Positions 9,110 through 18,096 of a DNA stretch of 64,000 bases are shown here, piece by piece. Origin of the DNA: Bacteroidia bacterium (GTDB taxonomy: Bacteria > Bacteroidota > Bacteroidia > Flavobacteriales > Flavobacteriaceae); contig JAUIAY010000009.1 of assembly GCA_030425285.1 (NCBI GenBank), forward strand, positions 1 through 64,000, given 5' to 3'. Position 1 is the first letter of the stretch. Every line of letters begins with the position of its first letter. The position numbers and the translations under genes are program-made. Below the pieces are notes generated by a model. The model did no database searches and was not told the origin of the DNA. It saw only the letters and a list, made by a program, of their open reading frames with translations.

Positions 9110-10191
9110 TGGTAGAAAAGAGAATTAAAATACTGTTTATTTTACCGTCTCTAGTTCCTGGAGGGGCGGAACGTATCTTATCATACGTCGCTCAAGAACT
9201 TGACAAAAATGTTTTTGACACGACGCTATTAGTCACAGGATATGAAGCAGATACAGTATATAACCTTAAAAACCTAAAAATTGTCTATTTAAACAAACCT
9301 AGGGTTTTGAAATCGTATGGTGCTATTACAAAATATATAAAGCAGAACAAACCCGAAATTGTTGTAACTGCCATTGTACATTTAAACACATTAGCTGCTT
9401 TCATTTCATTAAGATTTCCAAAAATTAAATTTATTGCTAGAGAGACCAATGTGCTAACAAGCATTAACAACCATAACCCTCATCCTGGATCATATTTTCC
9501 AAATTCAATTGTAAAAATAGCCTATAAATTGATTGACAAAATAATTTGCCAATCAAAAGATATGCAGCAAGACATTATAGAAAATTATGGTATTTCCGAG
9601 AAAAAAACAGTGCTAATAAATAACCCTATTACTCAAAAATACCAGGTTAAAACAAATAACAGAGTTGAACAAGACAGTCTGAAATTTATTACCGTGGGGC
9701 GATTAGGAAAAGAAAAGGGTCATGATCGAATTCTTGACGCCTTATCAAAAATTTCGTTTAAATTCACATATACCATTATTGGTGATGGTTCAGAAAAAGA
9801 AGCGTTATTCAATAAAATTAAACTATATAAACTGGAAAATGTCATCGAGTACATTTCATATACCGACAGAGTAAGCAATTATCTTACTGACAGTGATCTA
9901 TTTTTACAAGGCTCTTATGTAGAAGGGTTCCCAAATGTTATATTAGAAAGTTGTGTGGTTGGAACACCCGTTTTAGCATTTAAGGCGCCAGGAGGTTTGG
10001 CAGAAATAGTCCAAACGGGACAAAACGGTTATATAGCGAACAATATGGATGAATATGTAGAATTTTTAAATAATTTAAACACTAACTTTATATTTAACCC
10101 ACAAACCGTTAGTGAAACAGTAATCAAAAAATTTGATAGTAAAGTGATTATTGGACAATATGAGGATTTATTCAGAAAATCAGTAAAATAG
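9109..10191 (+). CDS. GT4 family glycosyltransferase
   Basis: This 360-residue GT-B enzyme carries PGGAER (17-22), VGRLGKEKG (196-204) and EGFPNVILE (272-280), the last containing the EX7E pair. It resembles the enzymes encoded at 2753 and 10195 and is probably a diverged paralogue. There is no signal peptide or membrane segment, so it should act at the cytoplasmic face of the membrane on lipid-linked intermediates. It overlaps the upstream asnB-like gene by one base and is followed after three bases by another GT4 gene. The sugar specificity is unknown. Confidence 0.87.
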   Translation: MVEKRIKILFILPSLVPGGAERILSYVAQELDKNVFDTTLLVTGYEADTVYNLKNLKIVYLNKPRVLKSYGAITKYIKQNKPEIVVTAIVHLNTLAAFISLRFPKIKFIARETNVLTSINNHNPHPGSYFPNSIVKIAYKLIDKIICQSKDMQQDIIENYGISEKKTVLINNPITQKYQVKTNNRVEQDSLKFITVGRLGKEKGHDRILDALSKISFKFTYTIIGDGSEKEALFNKIKLYKLENVIEYISYTDRVSNYLTDSDLFLQGSYVEGFPNVILESCVVGTPVLAFKAPGGLAEIVQTGQNGYIANNMDEYVEFLNNLNTNFIFNPQTVSETVIKKFDSKVIIGQYEDLFRKSVK

Positions 10192-10194
10192 TAC

Positions 10195-11352
10195 GTGAAA
10201 GACAAAAGAAAAATAGCGTTATTTGTTTCAGCAATTGGATATGGAGGTGCTGAAAAAGTGGTTAGTTTATTGTTGGATGAATTAACCAAATATTTTGATG
10301 TGACTCTAATTCTACTTTATGACGAAATAAAACTACCCATAGCCAAAAATGCAAAAGTTGTTATCTTATCAAAAAAAGGCGAAACATTTAAATCTAATGC
10401 CTTTTCTAGTTTCATTGATTATATAAAATTCATTTTTAAATATCAAAAAGCTCTTAAGAATGAAAATATAGATGTTGCTGTTTCCTTTCTTGTTAAGCAA
10501 AACATTCTTAATGGTATTGCTAAAATGTTTAATCCAAAACTCAAAACCATTATCAGTGAGCGTTGCTTCCCTTCCATTATGTACAGTAATGATAGGGCCA
10601 CATCATTTTTAACTAAAATGCTTATTCCGTTTTTTTATAATAAGAATGATAAACTGTTCTCCAACTCTATTTACATCAATAATGATTTGGTTTCTAATTA
10701 CAACATCAAAATAGATACTTCTGTAATATACAATCCAATCCTCACGGAAAATAGAAAACCAAGATTAAAAACCTATCCTGATACTGAAAAAATATTTAAA
10801 GCTGTTACCGTAGGACGTTTGATTCCAGTTAAAAACCAAAAAAGTATTATTGAAAGCATTGGTATGCTACCCAGTAACTTTTATCTGGACTTATATGGAG
10901 ATGGTGAACTATTGGAAGAATTACAAGAACTATCTAGTGAACTTGAAGTTAATCAACGTATTACATTTCATGGTAATGTAAAAAACGTTAAAGCACATAT
11001 TGTTGAAAACCACTGTTTTGTATTAAGTTCATTAACAGAAGGTTTTCCAAATGTGGTATTGGAAGCTATGTCTGTAGGACTTCCTGTAATTTGCACTAAC
11101 TGTATGTCTGGGCCTTTAGAGCTTTTAAATGACAATGAAAAGGTAACCATTTTATCAGGCTCGTTTGTAAAAGCCAAATATGGTCTTTTGGTAAACGTTG
11201 ATGATGCAGTTGGACTCTCACAGGCTCTCAAATTTTTGCAGAATAATAAAGAATATAGAGATCAATATAGCAGGTTGAGTTTTGAACGTGCTAAAACCTA
11301 CGATGTTTCTAATATTGGTGTTCATGTTAAAAACCTAATCGACAGTCTTTAA
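10195..11352 (+). CDS. GT4 family glycosyltransferase
   Basis: This 385-residue GT-B enzyme starts at a GTG codon. Visible motifs are GYGGAEKVV (15-23), VGRLIPVKN (206-214) and EGFPNVVLEA (282-291). It shares an ISER segment (120-123) with the enzyme encoded at 2753 (119-122), so these two are probably closer paralogues than the one between them. It lies in the same operon, three bases after the preceding gene and nine before the second asnB-like gene. It probably adds one residue to the repeat unit. Donor and linkage are unknown. Confidence 0.87.
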   Translation: MKDKRKIALFVSAIGYGGAEKVVSLLLDELTKYFDVTLILLYDEIKLPIAKNAKVVILSKKGETFKSNAFSSFIDYIKFIFKYQKALKNENIDVAVSFLVKQNILNGIAKMFNPKLKTIISERCFPSIMYSNDRATSFLTKMLIPFFYNKNDKLFSNSIYINNDLVSNYNIKIDTSVIYNPILTENRKPRLKTYPDTEKIFKAVTVGRLIPVKNQKSIIESIGMLPSNFYLDLYGDGELLEELQELSSELEVNQRITFHGNVKNVKAHIVENHCFVLSSLTEGFPNVVLEAMSVGLPVICTNCMSGPLELLNDNEKVTILSGSFVKAKYGLLVNVDDAVGLSQALKFLQNNKEYRDQYSRLSFERAKTYDVSNIGVHVKNLIDSL

Positions 11353-11361
11353 TCAATTTAT

Positions 11362-13236
11362 ATGTGCGGAATTAACGGCATAATAGTAAACTCCAAAGTA
11401 AAACATAAAGATTTGTCTTCTGTTATCAAGAAGATGAATACTTTAATTCACCATCGTGGCCCTGATGATGATGGATTTTATCACAATGATGAGGTTTATA
11501 TGGCCATGAGAAGACTTTCCATTATTGACTTAAATACGGGAAAGCAGCCAATTTCCAATGATGACCATTCAATAACAATCGTTTTTAATGGCGAGATTTA
11601 TAATTACCAAAAACTTCGAAAGGATTTAGAATCTCAAGGAATTTCCTTTAATACAAAAAGTGATACCGAAGTTATTCTCAAGCTGTATGAAAAATATGGA
11701 ACTTCGAGTTTTGAAATGCTTGATGGTATGTTTGCTTTCAGTATTCACGACAAATCTCAAAACAAGGTTTTTATAGCACGTGATTTTTTTGGAGAAAAGC
11801 CACTTTATTATACAAAAACAGAAGAAACGTTTTTTTGGGCTTCTGAGTTAAAATCAATCATTTCTGCTTTACCTTCAAAACCAAGTATATCAAAAGAAGG
11901 CTTAAATCTTTTCTTTAAACTCACCTACATTCCAGCACCTTTTAGTATTTATCAGGATATTTTTAAACTTGAAGCCAATCACTTTATAGAATATGATATT
12001 CAGAAAGCTTCATACCAAATAAAACCTATCCAAAAAATTACCCACAAAAAGTTAGACCTTTCATTTAATGAGGCTAAACTAAAGCTGCATGATTTACTAA
12101 TGAATAGTATCGAGAGTAGATCTGTGAGTGATGTTCCGTTAGGCACTTTTCTTTCTGGTGGTGTTGATTCTTCTATAGTTAGTCTTGGATTATCCAAAAT
12201 TGTGGATTCAAAAATAGACACCTTCTCTATTGGCTTTGACAAAGCATCTTTTGACGAAACTGACAAATCAAGATTGGTTGCCAATCTCATCAACAGTAAT
12301 CATCATGAGTTTGTTTTAAAAGAATCCGACATCATTACCGATATTGATTCTGTCCTATTAAATTTTGATGAACCTTTTGCTGATTCATCAGCACTACCAA
12401 CCTATTTAGTTTCAAAGCAAACCAGTAAACATGTTAAAGTTGCTCTCACAGGAGATGGTGGAGATGAAGTTTTTGGTGGCTACAACAAGTATTACATGGG
12501 GAAATTGAACACCCATTACACGCAATACATTCCGAAATTCTTGCATCGTTCCTATAAACCTATAGCCCAAAAACTTTTATCCACAAAAGATGATAATCGC
12601 GGGAAGCGTTTCAAACTAAAAAAGTTTATTGATGCAGTTGATTATTCGGGAAACAATTATTGGAATATTATTTCGTTGGGTTTTCAAACACCTTCTGCTT
12701 TGTTAGATGATAATTATACTGTCAAGAATGTGTTTTCTTATTATTCCAAGAACATTTCAAACCCCAAAACGCTTCATGATTTTAGGGAAGTTGATAGGTT
12801 ATTAAGCCTTGAAGGTGATATGCTTGTTAAGGTTGACCGAACCAGTATGCTCAATTCATTGGAATGCAGATCACCATTTTTAAACAAGGCGCTTTGGGAA
12901 TTTTCAAATGGTCTTCCTGAAAGCTACCTTATCAATAAATGGGATAAAAAGCATATTTTGAAAGAGGCTTTTAAGCATGAATTCCCTGAAGATTTTTTGA
13001 ATAAATCTAAGAAAGGGTTTGTAGTTCCTGTTGGCGATTGGCTTCGTGAAGGTTTAAGCAGTGAATTAAAAAGCTATATTGAAGATGATTTGCTAGAAAA
13101 ACAAAATATCTTCAATAAGAGTTTTATCAAGAATTTGGTCAACGACCATCTTTCTGGAAAAAAAGACAGTAGTTATCAAATATGGACATTCTATACCTTT
13201 CAAAAATGGTATTTAAATATCTATTCCAAATCGTAG
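11362..13236 (+). CDS. asnB: Asparagine synthase-like glutamine amidotransferase (copy 2)
   Basis: This second full-length AsnB-type protein has 624 residues: MCGING with nucleophile Cys2, HRGPDDDG (31-38), NGEIYN (76-81), SDTEV (100-104) and SGGVDSS (265-271). It is clearly homologous to copy 1 at 7265 but well diverged along its length, so the pair is not a recent duplication and the two may have different acceptors. Two intact AsnB-like genes inside one glycosyltransferase operon point to amide groups on the polymer (for example uronamides), an inference from related loci. A role as the housekeeping asparagine synthetase remains possible for either copy. Confidence 0.85.
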   Translation: MCGINGIIVNSKVKHKDLSSVIKKMNTLIHHRGPDDDGFYHNDEVYMAMRRLSIIDLNTGKQPISNDDHSITIVFNGEIYNYQKLRKDLESQGISFNTKSDTEVILKLYEKYGTSSFEMLDGMFAFSIHDKSQNKVFIARDFFGEKPLYYTKTEETFFWASELKSIISALPSKPSISKEGLNLFFKLTYIPAPFSIYQDIFKLEANHFIEYDIQKASYQIKPIQKITHKKLDLSFNEAKLKLHDLLMNSIESRSVSDVPLGTFLSGGVDSSIVSLGLSKIVDSKIDTFSIGFDKASFDETDKSRLVANLINSNHHEFVLKESDIITDIDSVLLNFDEPFADSSALPTYLVSKQTSKHVKVALTGDGGDEVFGGYNKYYMGKLNTHYTQYIPKFLHRSYKPIAQKLLSTKDDNRGKRFKLKKFIDAVDYSGNNYWNIISLGFQTPSALLDDNYTVKNVFSYYSKNISNPKTLHDFREVDRLLSLEGDMLVKVDRTSMLNSLECRSPFLNKALWEFSNGLPESYLINKWDKKHILKEAFKHEFPEDFLNKSKKGFVVPVGDWLREGLSSELKSYIEDDLLEKQNIFNKSFIKNLVNDHLSGKKDSSYQIWTFYTFQKWYLNIYSKS

Positions 13237-13240
13237 TTAA

Positions 13241-14329
13241 ATGAAAAGAAAAATATGTTTGGTGGGAGGCGAAGATGTCCACAAAAGGATACAACTATCA
13301 CAATACCTTATTGAGGCTGGTTTTGACGTTACTATTATTGGAACAAGCAAACAACTGTTTCCCAACAATGTAACTTATGTAAACTATAATTTGAAGAGAA
13401 ACCTCTCTCCTATTAATGATTATAAAACACTTGTTTGGTATCGGAAGTTTTTCAATGAAAATCATTTTGATCTTATTCACACGTTTGATACAAAACCTGC
13501 TTTTTTGGTGCCATTGGCATTAAAAAACACCCAAACCCCTATTACAAGGACCATAACAGGTCTGGGAACAATTTTCATGTCTAAATCAGTTTTAAGCAAA
13601 GGTTTAAGGTTTATTTACAAGTATTTACACAAACAGGTTAAACCAAGAGTTTATACCACTATTTTTCAAAATTTAGACGATAGGGATCTATATCTAAATA
13701 ACGGATTAATTTCAAAACCAAAATATGAGTTAATCTACAGCAGCGGTATTGAACTGAATGATTTTAAGGAACTAGCCAAAAGAAACAATAACCCTTTTAC
13801 ATTCATTTGTGTCGCTCGGCTGGTCTATGAAAAAGGCATAATAAACTTGCTTGAAGCAGCTAAAGAATGTCAAAAGCAAGGATACAATTTTAAAGTGCTT
13901 TTAGTAGGTCCTTTAGAAGAAAACTCTAAACGGCTAAATAAAGATATTTTAGATGGTTACAAAGATGTTGTTACTGTTTTGGGTGAAAGACAGGATGTTT
14001 TAGACTTGCTTTTAAAGTCAGATGCCTTTGTTCTTCCCACCTTCAGAGAAGGCTTCTCAAGAGTATTGTTGGAAGCTGCAGCAATTGGTTTACCTATAAT
14101 TTCTACTAATGTGACTGGTGTTAGGGACTTTGTGCGAAACAACGAAGAAGCTATTTTAATTGAACCAAGAGATTCTTATTCATTAAGCCAAGCAATGATT
14201 AACCTAGCAACCAATAAAGGTTTATCTGATAAATTAGTTGAAAGCGCCTTAAAAAGGGTTGAACTGTTTAGTCTTGAAAATGTATCCAAACAATATATAA
14301 CTATCTTTGAGAACGCTATTAACAATTGA
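13241..14329 (+). CDS. PglA/TuaC-like GT4 glycosyltransferase
   Basis: This 362-residue GT4 enzyme belongs to a different branch from the three GT4 enzymes upstream. It has the N-terminal pattern KICLVGG, the segment TGLGT (106-110) seen in PglA/WbnK-like enzymes that act on a membrane-bound first sugar, VARLVYEKG (191-199) and EGFSRVLLEAA (270-280). Because it directly precedes the aminotransferase and the PglC-like transferase, it is a good candidate for the second transferase, adding the second sugar to the undecaprenyl-linked amino sugar. That assignment rests on family resemblance and gene order. Confidence 0.82.
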   Translation: MKRKICLVGGEDVHKRIQLSQYLIEAGFDVTIIGTSKQLFPNNVTYVNYNLKRNLSPINDYKTLVWYRKFFNENHFDLIHTFDTKPAFLVPLALKNTQTPITRTITGLGTIFMSKSVLSKGLRFIYKYLHKQVKPRVYTTIFQNLDDRDLYLNNGLISKPKYELIYSSGIELNDFKELAKRNNNPFTFICVARLVYEKGIINLLEAAKECQKQGYNFKVLLVGPLEENSKRLNKDILDGYKDVVTVLGERQDVLDLLLKSDAFVLPTFREGFSRVLLEAAAIGLPIISTNVTGVRDFVRNNEEAILIEPRDSYSLSQAMINLATNKGLSDKLVESALKRVELFSLENVSKQYITIFENAINN

Positions 14330-14334
14330 TTAAA

Positions 14335-15540
14335 ATGAAGATTCCTTTTTCACCTCCCTACATTGATTCTTCTGTTATTGAAGAAGTTACAGATGCTCTA
14401 AATTCTGGTTGGATTACTACTGGACCAAAAGTTAAAAAGTTGGAAGAGTTAGTTTGTTCACATGTTGGTGTGTCTAATGCCTTATGTATAAATTCAGCCA
14501 CATCTGGACTAATGTTAGCCCTAAAATGGTATGGTATAGGCGAAGGCGATGAAGTAATTATTCCAGCCTACACCTATGCGGCTACAGCTCTAGCTGTCAT
14601 TCATGTTGGTGCCACACCAATTATGGTAGACATTAATGATGATTTTAATATTTCTGCAGAAAAAATCAATGAGGCCATTTCGTCTAAAACTAAAGCCATT
14701 ATCCCTGTTGACTTTGCAGGTTGGCCATGTGACTATAAAGAAATTAAAGATGTAATAAATAAAAACCAACATCTTTTTTCGTCCAATAACAATAAACAAG
14801 AACAATTAAACAGAATTCTCTTAATTTCAGATTCAGCTCATGCCATTGGTGCAAAATACAACAATGAATATGTAGGATTGTGTTCAGATATTACTGTATT
14901 TTCATTCCACGCAGTGAAGAATGTAACAACTGCTGAAGGCGGTGTATTATGCTTGAATTTACCTAAACCGTTTGACAATCAAGATGAATACAATTATTTG
15001 CGCTGCTATGCCTTAAATGGGCAGACAAAAGATGCTTTCACCAAATCTAAAGCTGGTGGCTGGCGATATGACATTATATACCCTGGTTTAAAAATAAACA
15101 TGCCAGATGTTCTAGCCGCAATTGGCGTGGCGCAATTACCAACATACTTTTCAAGTATCTTGAAGGAGCGTGAAAATATCTATCAATTTTATCAGGAGTT
15201 TTTTAAAGATAAGAGTTGGGCTATCCTCCCGCCTTTTAAATCTGAAGAAAAATTATCCTCGTGCCATCTCTATCCTTTAAGGATTAAAAACATTACAGAA
15301 GAAACACGAGATAGTATTATTAACCATATTTCAGAAAAAGGGGTTGCGGTAAACGTACACTTTCAGCCATTGCCTTTATTGAGTTTATTCAAAGGAATGG
15401 GATATAGCATTTCTGATTACCCCAATGCATATGACAATTATAAGTCTGAAATATCATTGCCAATTTATCCACAGCTCACCCAGGGTGAATTGAATTATAT
15501 TGTGAAATCTGTTGAACAAGCTGTCGAGTCTCATTTATGA
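14335..15540 (+). CDS. DegT/DnrJ/EryC1 PLP-dependent sugar aminotransferase (PglE-like)
   Basis: This protein (401 residues from the ATG at 14335) is an aspartate-aminotransferase-fold enzyme that would transfer an amino group to a 4-keto nucleotide sugar. It begins MKIPFSPPYID, typical of the family. The phosphate-binding segment is followed by SDSAHA (about 165-170) and the internal-aldimine lysine lies in FHAVKNVTTAEGG (about K195). A TTG nine bases upstream would overlap the preceding gene by four bases; I prefer the ATG because the protein then starts at the conserved IPFSPP segment. The 4-nt overlap ATGA with the next gene supports co-translation with the initiating transferase. Confidence 0.87.
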   Translation: MKIPFSPPYIDSSVIEEVTDALNSGWITTGPKVKKLEELVCSHVGVSNALCINSATSGLMLALKWYGIGEGDEVIIPAYTYAATALAVIHVGATPIMVDINDDFNISAEKINEAISSKTKAIIPVDFAGWPCDYKEIKDVINKNQHLFSSNNNKQEQLNRILLISDSAHAIGAKYNNEYVGLCSDITVFSFHAVKNVTTAEGGVLCLNLPKPFDNQDEYNYLRCYALNGQTKDAFTKSKAGGWRYDIIYPGLKINMPDVLAAIGVAQLPTYFSSILKERENIYQFYQEFFKDKSWAILPPFKSEEKLSSCHLYPLRIKNITEETRDSIINHISEKGVAVNVHFQPLPLLSLFKGMGYSISDYPNAYDNYKSEISLPIYPQLTQGELNYIVKSVEQAVESHL

Positions 15541-16127
15541 TAAAACGAAGTTTTGATATTGTTTTTTCTTCTATAGGATTAATTTTATTATTACCTTTAC
15601 TTTTAATAATAGCATTTTTAATAAAATTTGAATCTCGAGGTTCCATTTTCTACAGACAAAGTCGTGTTGGAAAAAACAATCAAGATTTTAAGATTTTTAA
15701 ATTTAGAACCATGTTTATTGGTTCTGACAAAAAAGGTCTGCTAACAGTTGGTGACAGAGACCCTAGAGTTACCAAGGTTGGTTATTTTTTACGAAAGTAT
15801 AAATTAGACGAACTCCCACAACTAATTAACGTATTACTTGGTAATATGAGCTTTGTTGGGCCTAGACCCGAAGTAAGACATTATGTAAATTATTATTCAG
15901 AAAGTGATTTAGCGATTCTTTCTGTTAAGCCAGGAATTACAGATTACGCCTCTATTCATTTTAGAAATGAGGTGGAGCTTTTAAAAGAATCTGAAAATCC
16001 TGAAGCATTTTACATTGAAAATATTTTACCAAAAAAAATAGCACTAAATAAAAAATATATTGAGCAAAACAATTTATTAATTGACATAAAAATAATTTTT
16101 AAAACATTATTAACCATCATTAGCTAA
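15537..16127 (+). CDS. Initiating sugar-phosphate transferase (PglC/WcaJ-type, monotopic)
   Basis: This 196-residue protein is the small, PglC-like form of the polyprenyl-phosphate hexose-1-phosphate transferase family. It has one N-terminal hydrophobic helix (about 8-28), the KIFKFRTM segment (52-59), a DPRVTKVG stretch and [20 protein letters not shown] near residue 100. It would move a sugar phosphate from UDP-sugar to undecaprenyl phosphate and so start repeat-unit synthesis. It lacks the extra membrane helices of WbaP/WcaJ. It overlaps the aminotransferase gene by 4 nt and the deacetylase start by 1 nt, so the three are probably translated together. Confidence 0.88.
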   Translation: MIKRSFDIVFSSIGLILLLPLLLIIAFLIKFESRGSIFYRQSRVGKNNQDFKIFKFRTMFIGSDKKGLLTVGDRDPRVTKVGYFLRKYKLDELPQLINVLLGNMSFVGPRPEVRHYVNYYSESDLAILSVKPGITDYASIHFRNEVELLKESENPEAFYIENILPKKIALNKKYIEQNNLLIDIKIIFKTLLTIIS

Positions 16128-17116
16128 TGAAACCAACCAGTGGTTATTTTATTGTTTCTCTAGACTTTGAGTTGTTCTGGGGTGTTTTTGACGTAAAAAA
16201 ATTAAACGATTACAAAAAAAACCTCCAAAATGTTCGTGTTGTCATTCCAAGATTATTAAAACTTGCAGATGCTTATAACATCAAATTAAGTTTTGCTACC
16301 ATTGGACTTCTGTTTGTAAAAAACAAAGAGGAACTTTTAGAGGCAATTCCAGCAATTAAGCCTACATATTCAAACCAAAATTTTAACCCTTATCGCCTTA
16401 TTGAAGAAATAGGTACCAATGAAGCTGATGACCCATATCATTATGCTAATTCCCTAATTAAACAAATTCAGGAAAATGGGAAGCACGAAATTGCTTGTCA
16501 TACTTTCAGTCATTATTATGTAAATGAAGATGGTCAAACTACGCAACAGTTTGAAGAAGATCTAAAAGCCGCCATAGCAATAGCCAAAAAAAATAATGTA
16601 GAATTAAAGAGTATCGTATTTCCTAGAAATCAAATTAACGAATCCTGCCTAAATGTCTGTAAAAAGTATGGTCTCACCAATTTTAGAGGAACCGAAAAGC
16701 ATTGGATGTTTAACACACACGATACTAAAAAATTGGGAAGTCCTGCACATAAAGGTTTCCGGCTTTTGGATTCCTATATCAATCTTTCAGGATATAATAC
16801 CTATAACTTATCTAGTATAAAGAACCTTTCAGGAATGGTCAATATTCCTTCGAGTAAGTTTTTCAGACCTTATAGTAAATCGCTAAAATTTCTGGAACCA
16901 AGACGAATTTCACGGATTAAAAAAGGAATGACACTTGCTGCAAAAAACAATGAGATTTACCATATCTGGTGGCATCCGCATAATTTCGGAGATAATATTG
17001 ATGCTAACTTTAATAATCTAGAACAGCTTTTTAAACATTATAGTTCCTTGAATAATGACTACAACTTTAATAACGATACTATGGCCGGTCTAGCCGAAAT
17101 AATTAAAAAAGTCTAA
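16127..17116 (+). CDS. NodB-fold polysaccharide deacetylase family protein, apparently cytoplasmic
   Basis: This 329-residue protein shows the core of carbohydrate esterase family 4: SLDFELFWG (11-19, motif 1 with D13 and E15), then HEIACHTFSHYY (motif 2, HxxxH metal ligands), a VFPRNQ segment (motif 3 with Arg) and IWWHPHNFGD near residue 285 (motif 5 His). There is no signal peptide or membrane helix, unusual for an enzyme acting on finished polysaccharide. It could N-deacetylate a nucleotide- or lipid-linked sugar before export. It is the last gene of the first plus-strand unit, and its stop codon overlaps the stop of the convergent gene at 17113. Confidence 0.78.
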   Translation: MKPTSGYFIVSLDFELFWGVFDVKKLNDYKKNLQNVRVVIPRLLKLADAYNIKLSFATIGLLFVKNKEELLEAIPAIKPTYSNQNFNPYRLIEEIGTNEADDPYHYANSLIKQIQENGKHEIACHTFSHYYVNEDGQTTQQFEEDLKAAIAIAKKNNVELKSIVFPRNQINESCLNVCKKYGLTNFRGTEKHWMFNTHDTKKLGSPAHKGFRLLDSYINLSGYNTYNLSSIKNLSGMVNIPSSKFFRPYSKSLKFLEPRRISRIKKGMTLAAKNNEIYHIWWHPHNFGDNIDANFNNLEQLFKHYSSLNNDYNFNNDTMAGLAEIIKKV

Positions 17117-18096
17117 TTCAATTTTAGTTTATGCTTTAGTTTCCAATACCACGTGTTAAAACCTTTTTCCCGTAAGTATTGTTTAAATGTGTAAGACATA
17201 ATTACCATATTAGCAGTGACGTAACTTACCAAGTTTTTGGAATCGTATATAACATGGCAGTCAAAAACATAACTACCACTTGTGAAGCGCTTCTTATAAT
17301 CTTGATCTCCTTTGGAAAAATCAAATGTATCAAAACCATTGTCTATACTCCATTCTATGAGTTTCATTAATTCCAAAACTCCCAAACTATAATTTTTATA
17401 CGAAATGTCAAATGCTTTAATAGCTCCAATAACAGAATCTTTAGATAGAAATGCTAAAGAAATGGCACCAATTTCGCCATCAACCCGAATAAGATTCAAA
17501 ATAGCTTTTTTCTCTTTAAGCATGGGATACACAAGCTCTAAATAAAATGGCCACTTGAGCAAAATATCGTTTTCAAGACCCAAGTCATCAAAACGGGTTT
17601 CCAAGAGTTTTTTAAAAGCTTTCATTACCTCTAAATAATCTTGATATTCAATCTTCTCATCAAGAACCTCATAATCAACCTCATGATTTTTTTCCAGCTT
17701 ATTGAAATACCCTCTAAACTTACTTCGGCTTTTAGCATTAAAACGATTACCCAAAAAGGAATTCATAGAATCGTATTCCTTAATATTTAGTAAATGTCCT
17801 GCATATTGAGGTATTTTTTTTAAGCGATATTTATCGCTTTCTAAAACTACACTATGATAGCTTGGTACATCAAAAATTAAAAGAGTACTGTTTTTAACCA
17901 AGCTCTCGTTATCTGAAAAATGATAGGTAATTCCATTGGTCATGTTCTTACCACAATTCACAAAAAGTGGCAACCATGAAGCTTTACAGAAATTTAAGCC
18001 ATCTACAACATCAACTTGCTTTATTTTGCTATCCTTTGCAAAATGATCAATCCAAATGTTTTGGTAAGTATCGCTTAAAAATGGATTGTCAATCAT
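17113..18096 (-). CDS. GNAT/FemAB-like acyltransferase (tandem copy 2)
   Basis: This 327-residue protein appears to have the double-GNAT, FemAB/Acetyltransf_6-like build found in many polysaccharide loci. The C-terminal half (for example VDGEIGAISLAFLSKDSVIG, and DTFDFSKGDQDYKKRFTSG near residues 265-283) is the recognisable GNAT part with the characteristic FDFSxGD segment. It is a tandem paralogue of the neighbour at 18089, which shares starts of the type NPFxxxTxxxxWxxHF. The two genes overlap by 8 nt and run against the surrounding operon. It may acylate, or attach an amino acid to, an amino sugar; the acyl donor is unknown. Confidence 0.75.
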   Translation of the reverse strand: MIDNPFLSDTYQNIWIDHFAKDSKIKQVDVVDGLNFCKASWLPLFVNCGKNMTNGITYHFSDNESLVKNSTLLIFDVPSYHSVVLESDKYRLKKIPQYAGHLLNIKEYDSMNSFLGNRFNAKSRSKFRGYFNKLEKNHEVDYEVLDEKIEYQDYLEVMKAFKKLLETRFDDLGLENDILLKWPFYLELVYPMLKEKKAILNLIRVDGEIGAISLAFLSKDSVIGAIKAFDISYKNYSLGVLELMKLIEWSIDNGFDTFDFSKGDQDYKKRFTSGSYVFDCHVIYDSKNLVSYVTANMVIMSYTFKQYLREKGFNTWYWKLKHKLKLN

